Assembly: GCF_000972845.2 (NCBI RefSeq)
Contig: NC_040019.1
Span: 8,849,774 to 8,913,773, forward strand
Reading direction: 5' to 3'
DNA: 64,000 bases
From: Larimichthys crocea
Lineage: Eukaryota; Chordata; Actinopteri; Sciaenidae
The notes below the pieces were generated by a model. That model made no database searches, was not told the origin of the DNA, and worked only from the letters and a program-made list of their open reading frames with translations. The position numbers were made by a program, and so were the translations under genes. Numbering within the stretch: position 1 is the stretch's first letter; each line of letters opens with the position of its first letter. This document shows, in pieces, positions 60,235 to 64,000 of the stretch.

Positions 60235-63200
60235 CAAATAAGGCTGCCATCAATTGACAACAATAGCAACAAATAATCCTATCTCAACAAAGTGTTTCTT
60301 CCTCCTTCAGAGGACCCCTTCATCAAGCATCAGCCTTTATATTCTATAATGTGATGTATATCAAGGTTTTCAGATCAGTACTGATAGGATCAGGCTGGAA
60401 AGCTGCATCGCTGTACTCAACTTGAACTTTCACAGAGTCAACAATTACTAGCACTTCAGGGACACTTCTGTCTTTAGCAATGAGTCAGGAAAACTCTCAG
60501 TCCCTGCACAGACCCATGTTTCTCTCTGGCCTGCCCAGACTTGAGCTCTTAACCGTCCAAAAGCTTAAGCGGTGATCAGTGTTGAAGACACTATCACAAA
60601 GGATTCCCTGTAATTTGACTTGCCTGACGCAATGCCGTTATGTTTCCTGCCAAACCTGATATTGACTCACATATTTTGCCCATTATGTTCATCAAATGCA
60701 CTGTACAGTTTTATTTATGAGAAGAGAGGCCCGAAAGAGAGGACACACAATCAATAAATCCCCTCACAACAAACACATGTGACAGTCGATAACACACCAG
60801 TTGTTTTTGTTAACACATTAATTTGCTGGGATTGATTACAGCTCGAGGGTAGAGAGAAGGGCCACATCAGATCAGATGTTCAAATACTCAACAACAGTCT
60901 TTCGGAGTAGAGATGTGGCTCAAGAGTGGCTTTCTGTGGACTTGTATTTCAGGCTTCATTGTTATATAACCCTGAAGAAAGGCAGAAAGTGAAAGAAAAA
61001 GGAGAACGCTGTCCACATCAGCTCAGCTCTGTGTGATCACTCGACTCACAGGGTCAGACAAATGAGCACTCACTCCTGCTCTCCTCGGCTCTCTTTTCTC
61101 TCGTGTTGTCATGCACATGCAATTGCTGCTGCTGCTGCAGCAGCACTTTAGGCTTTATAAACCATGCCTGTAGTTGCCATGCGTGCCAAAAGGTCAGTCC
61201 ATACCACTGTTTGTTTTACTTGCTGGACATGTACTGATCCTCAGCTTCACTACCCAGTCAGTCCTCTAATGTAACACACTTACACACACACGCACTCTTT
61301 ACCCTCATTATCTCCTGTTTGCTCGCTGTTTCTCTAAGTCTTTTCCTTCAGCTGCATCAGTGTGCATGTGACAAAGGATTTGAGAGCTTATTTTTGGATG
61401 GAGACACAGAAAGAGAATAAAAAACCTTCAAGTCTTGGAGGTGTTAGAGCAGATTTAAATTACAGTGGGAGGACAAGAGCAAGGTGGAAAAAGTATGGGG
61501 GTGAATTCAGATTACAGCAAAATAAAATATCGTTGTTCATACTGGCTTTACTATGATGGTCACCAATCCAGGCGTTTACACTGAATGTGTCCCATGGTGT
61601 GGGTGTCAGCTTGTGTTTTCGTCTCTCAGAATTAGTGGACTTTCTTTGGCTTGTTCTCCACAAATCAAGGGCCTGGACTTTGGTCGCTTTATTTATTCGT
61701 AAGGTGGTAAAGCATGCTTGAAAGACTCCATTGTTTCACAGGCTTGCACTCCATGATACAGAATTTATGTTACCAACACCTTATTGTAAGAACTAGTTTA
61801 GCTATGCACATAAATTAGTCACAGTGTGATTTAAAAAAAAGTAAACAACACAAAATGATTCTGTGCCGACAGAGACTGGATGTTTTTAAAGTTTTTCATT
61901 TACTCCAACTTCTAAAATCTAAAAATAACTCATTTACATACATTTAAAGCAATTTTCAGCACTTCAGCAGGAGCAACACTGGCAACAGTTGTAGAATAAA
62001 GAGCAACTCTTCAGGATCTGGACAGAGTTTTTAAAGGAACTTGATTTTTGTTCAATGTTTAATAATTTGACAACATCTGACCGTGTAAAGGGGGACATAA
62101 TATGAGGATGGCAGGTTTAAATTCAACTTTGGGTACTCGCCACACCAGGATCAGCAGTATTCCCCTCTGTTCCTCATAGGAAGCTGGGTATTAAATGTCT
62201 GTGGTGCAGCATGTAAATACATTGGTATACTCATTCCTTCTATTATATCTTATTTATCTATGTGCATTTATACAATATACAGTATGTAGGCTTTAATAAT
62301 TGTTTAATTTCCCCTTGAGATTATTGAACCACTCTGTCTGTCTATCATTTTTTATTACAGGGTACATAGGTACATTGTCTCTGTTTGATTAAAAACAGGA
62401 ACATGTGGGTGTAAAAATATAATACATGATATTTATCCTACTTACAGCTTACAATAAGTGCATTCAAGTGCATTATATTAATAACAATTGACTTTTGAAT
62501 AACAAATATACAACAAAGAGTTGGTCCGACAGTGTTTTTACGCCTCAATAACACATTCTTTATTTAAAAAACTACAAATAATTATTTCCAAAGACTTCTA
62601 CATTTATTTTATCTTCCTATTCTTTATACCCACTGCTCATGCTGTCAGTATAAATTTGTACCTCACCTTAACAAATGTATATTTTTAGCACACAGATTGC
62701 TGATATAAGTCCAAAACAGATTAATATTTTGTCATCCTGAGATATGGCAGGGTTTATAACTGAACTTAACACAGTGGTTTAAATCAGCAACCGTATATGA
62801 TTTCACGTGGATTACACTGCTGCCCTGAGCATTTTTAATAGCTGAGAATGTTTACTTATATAAAATGAATCATTCCACCACGATTTGCTCTCTGTAGTCC
62901 AAGACATACACGATTAAAATGACCAGTGTGTAATTTAACTTAAAAACTGGTCATTAAATGGTTTGGTTGAGCCACACGTGACTATAATAATGAAGCTCTG
63001 CAAATCCCATGAGCTATACAGCACGACTGTGACAACTAGTGGCTGGTTTTGGCAATGTAGTGTTAATTTTGTTGCATGTCAAACAAATACAAATAATAAT
63101 ACTGGATCATGAGCTTAACATTGAATTCTGTGTAAAAACAAAAAAACATGAGCTAATTCCTGACCTCTTATACAAGAAACTCATCTGTTTATACATGCAG

Positions 63201-63255
63201 TAATGATGTTATGAAATTCAAAAACTTCACAAACTGAACCAAATGACAAAAAAAT
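60235..63255. other. Non-coding stretch before tmem141
   Basis: No convincing exon. It contains a short (CTG)n/(CAG)n palindrome near 61128-61144 and a decayed retrotransposon tail at 62215-62345; the rest is unremarkable AT-rich DNA. Confidence 0.5.
62215..62345 (+). mobile_element. Decayed non-LTR retrotransposon tail
   Basis: Contains tatcttatttatctatgtgca and ends taatttccccttgagattattgaac...ctgtctgtctatc, a degenerate version of the aatttcccc-tgggattaataaagtatctatc tail of fish LINE-type elements. Confidence 0.45.
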
Positions 63256-63257
63256 AC

Positions 63258-63409
63258 TTTATTCTCGTGATGTATTGCAGAAATACATGAGAATATACAT
63301 CAATATACAGAATTACAGCATGTACCATCTCACACCCATGCTCTCCACCATATAATGCATTTTCTGAGGTGCAGTTATATACAATAAATACACAGGTTTA
63401 AAACTATGT
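63258..63409 (-). other. tmem141: tmem141 3' UTR
   Basis: Minus-strand AATAAA at 63258-63263 lies about 150 bases beyond the stop. A second AATAAA overlaps the stop codon itself. Confidence 0.55.
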
Positions 63410-63943
<534 letters not shown>

Positions 63944-64000
63944 CTGTAAAACAACACAGGACACATTAAGCACATCAAGCAGCTGTGAAGAACATCTGAG

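Overview
The window is nuclear DNA of a ray-finned fish, most likely a percomorph teleost. It has intron-split genes with GT-AG junctions, short introns, abundant (TG)n, (ATCT)n and (GAT)n microsatellites, non-LTR tails ending in 'aatttcccc...aataaagtat', hAT and other terminal-inverted-repeat (TIR) transposons, and vertebrate-specific genes. There is one 530-base assembly gap (8123-8652). No RNA gene, CRISPR array or prokaryotic feature was seen.

Layout. (1) 1-4.3 kb: upstream DNA with no recognisable gene. (2) 4.3-16 kb, + strand: pax8, a paired-box transcription factor, reconstructed as 11 coding exons (463 residues). A probable non-coding first exon lies near 4.4 kb. The large intron carries a hairpin transposon, a microsatellite and a Myb/SANT-like exon running into the gap. 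(3) 16-23.4 kb: non-coding DNA with a GC-rich island, a decayed three-unit repeat and stretches that look like regulatory DNA. (4) 23.4-31 kb, - strand: psd4 (EFA6B-type ARF6 exchange factor), 15 coding exons, 1110 residues. (5) 32.7 kb: an orphan terminal coding exon on the - strand. (6) 34.0-38.8 kb, + strand: a two-exon, ten-finger C2H2 zinc-finger gene whose intron is packed with transposon debris. (7) 40.8-41.7 kb, - strand: a single-coding-exon class A GPCR with atypical core residues. (8) 41.7-47.7 kb: mostly empty, with decayed repeats. (9) 48.2-58.4 kb, - strand: sapcd2, six coding exons, 462 residues, with a promoter resembling a G2/M cell-cycle promoter. (10) 58.6-60.2 kb: nested DNA transposons, then a short orphan copy of a piece of sapcd2 exon 2. 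(11) 63.3-64 kb, - strand: the 3' three coding exons of tmem141, cut by the window edge.

The genes do not form one pathway. From memory, PAX8-PSD4 is a conserved pair on human 2q and SAPCD2 and TMEM141 lie on human 9q34.3, so this fish segment joins two blocks that are separate in humans. pax8 is a developmental regulator (thyroid, kidney, ear), psd4 acts at the plasma membrane on ARF6, and sapcd2 acts in polarity and spindle orientation of dividing cells. All exon joins were checked by reading phase by hand. No database search was possible, so family names rest on recognised motifs and remembered orthologues.
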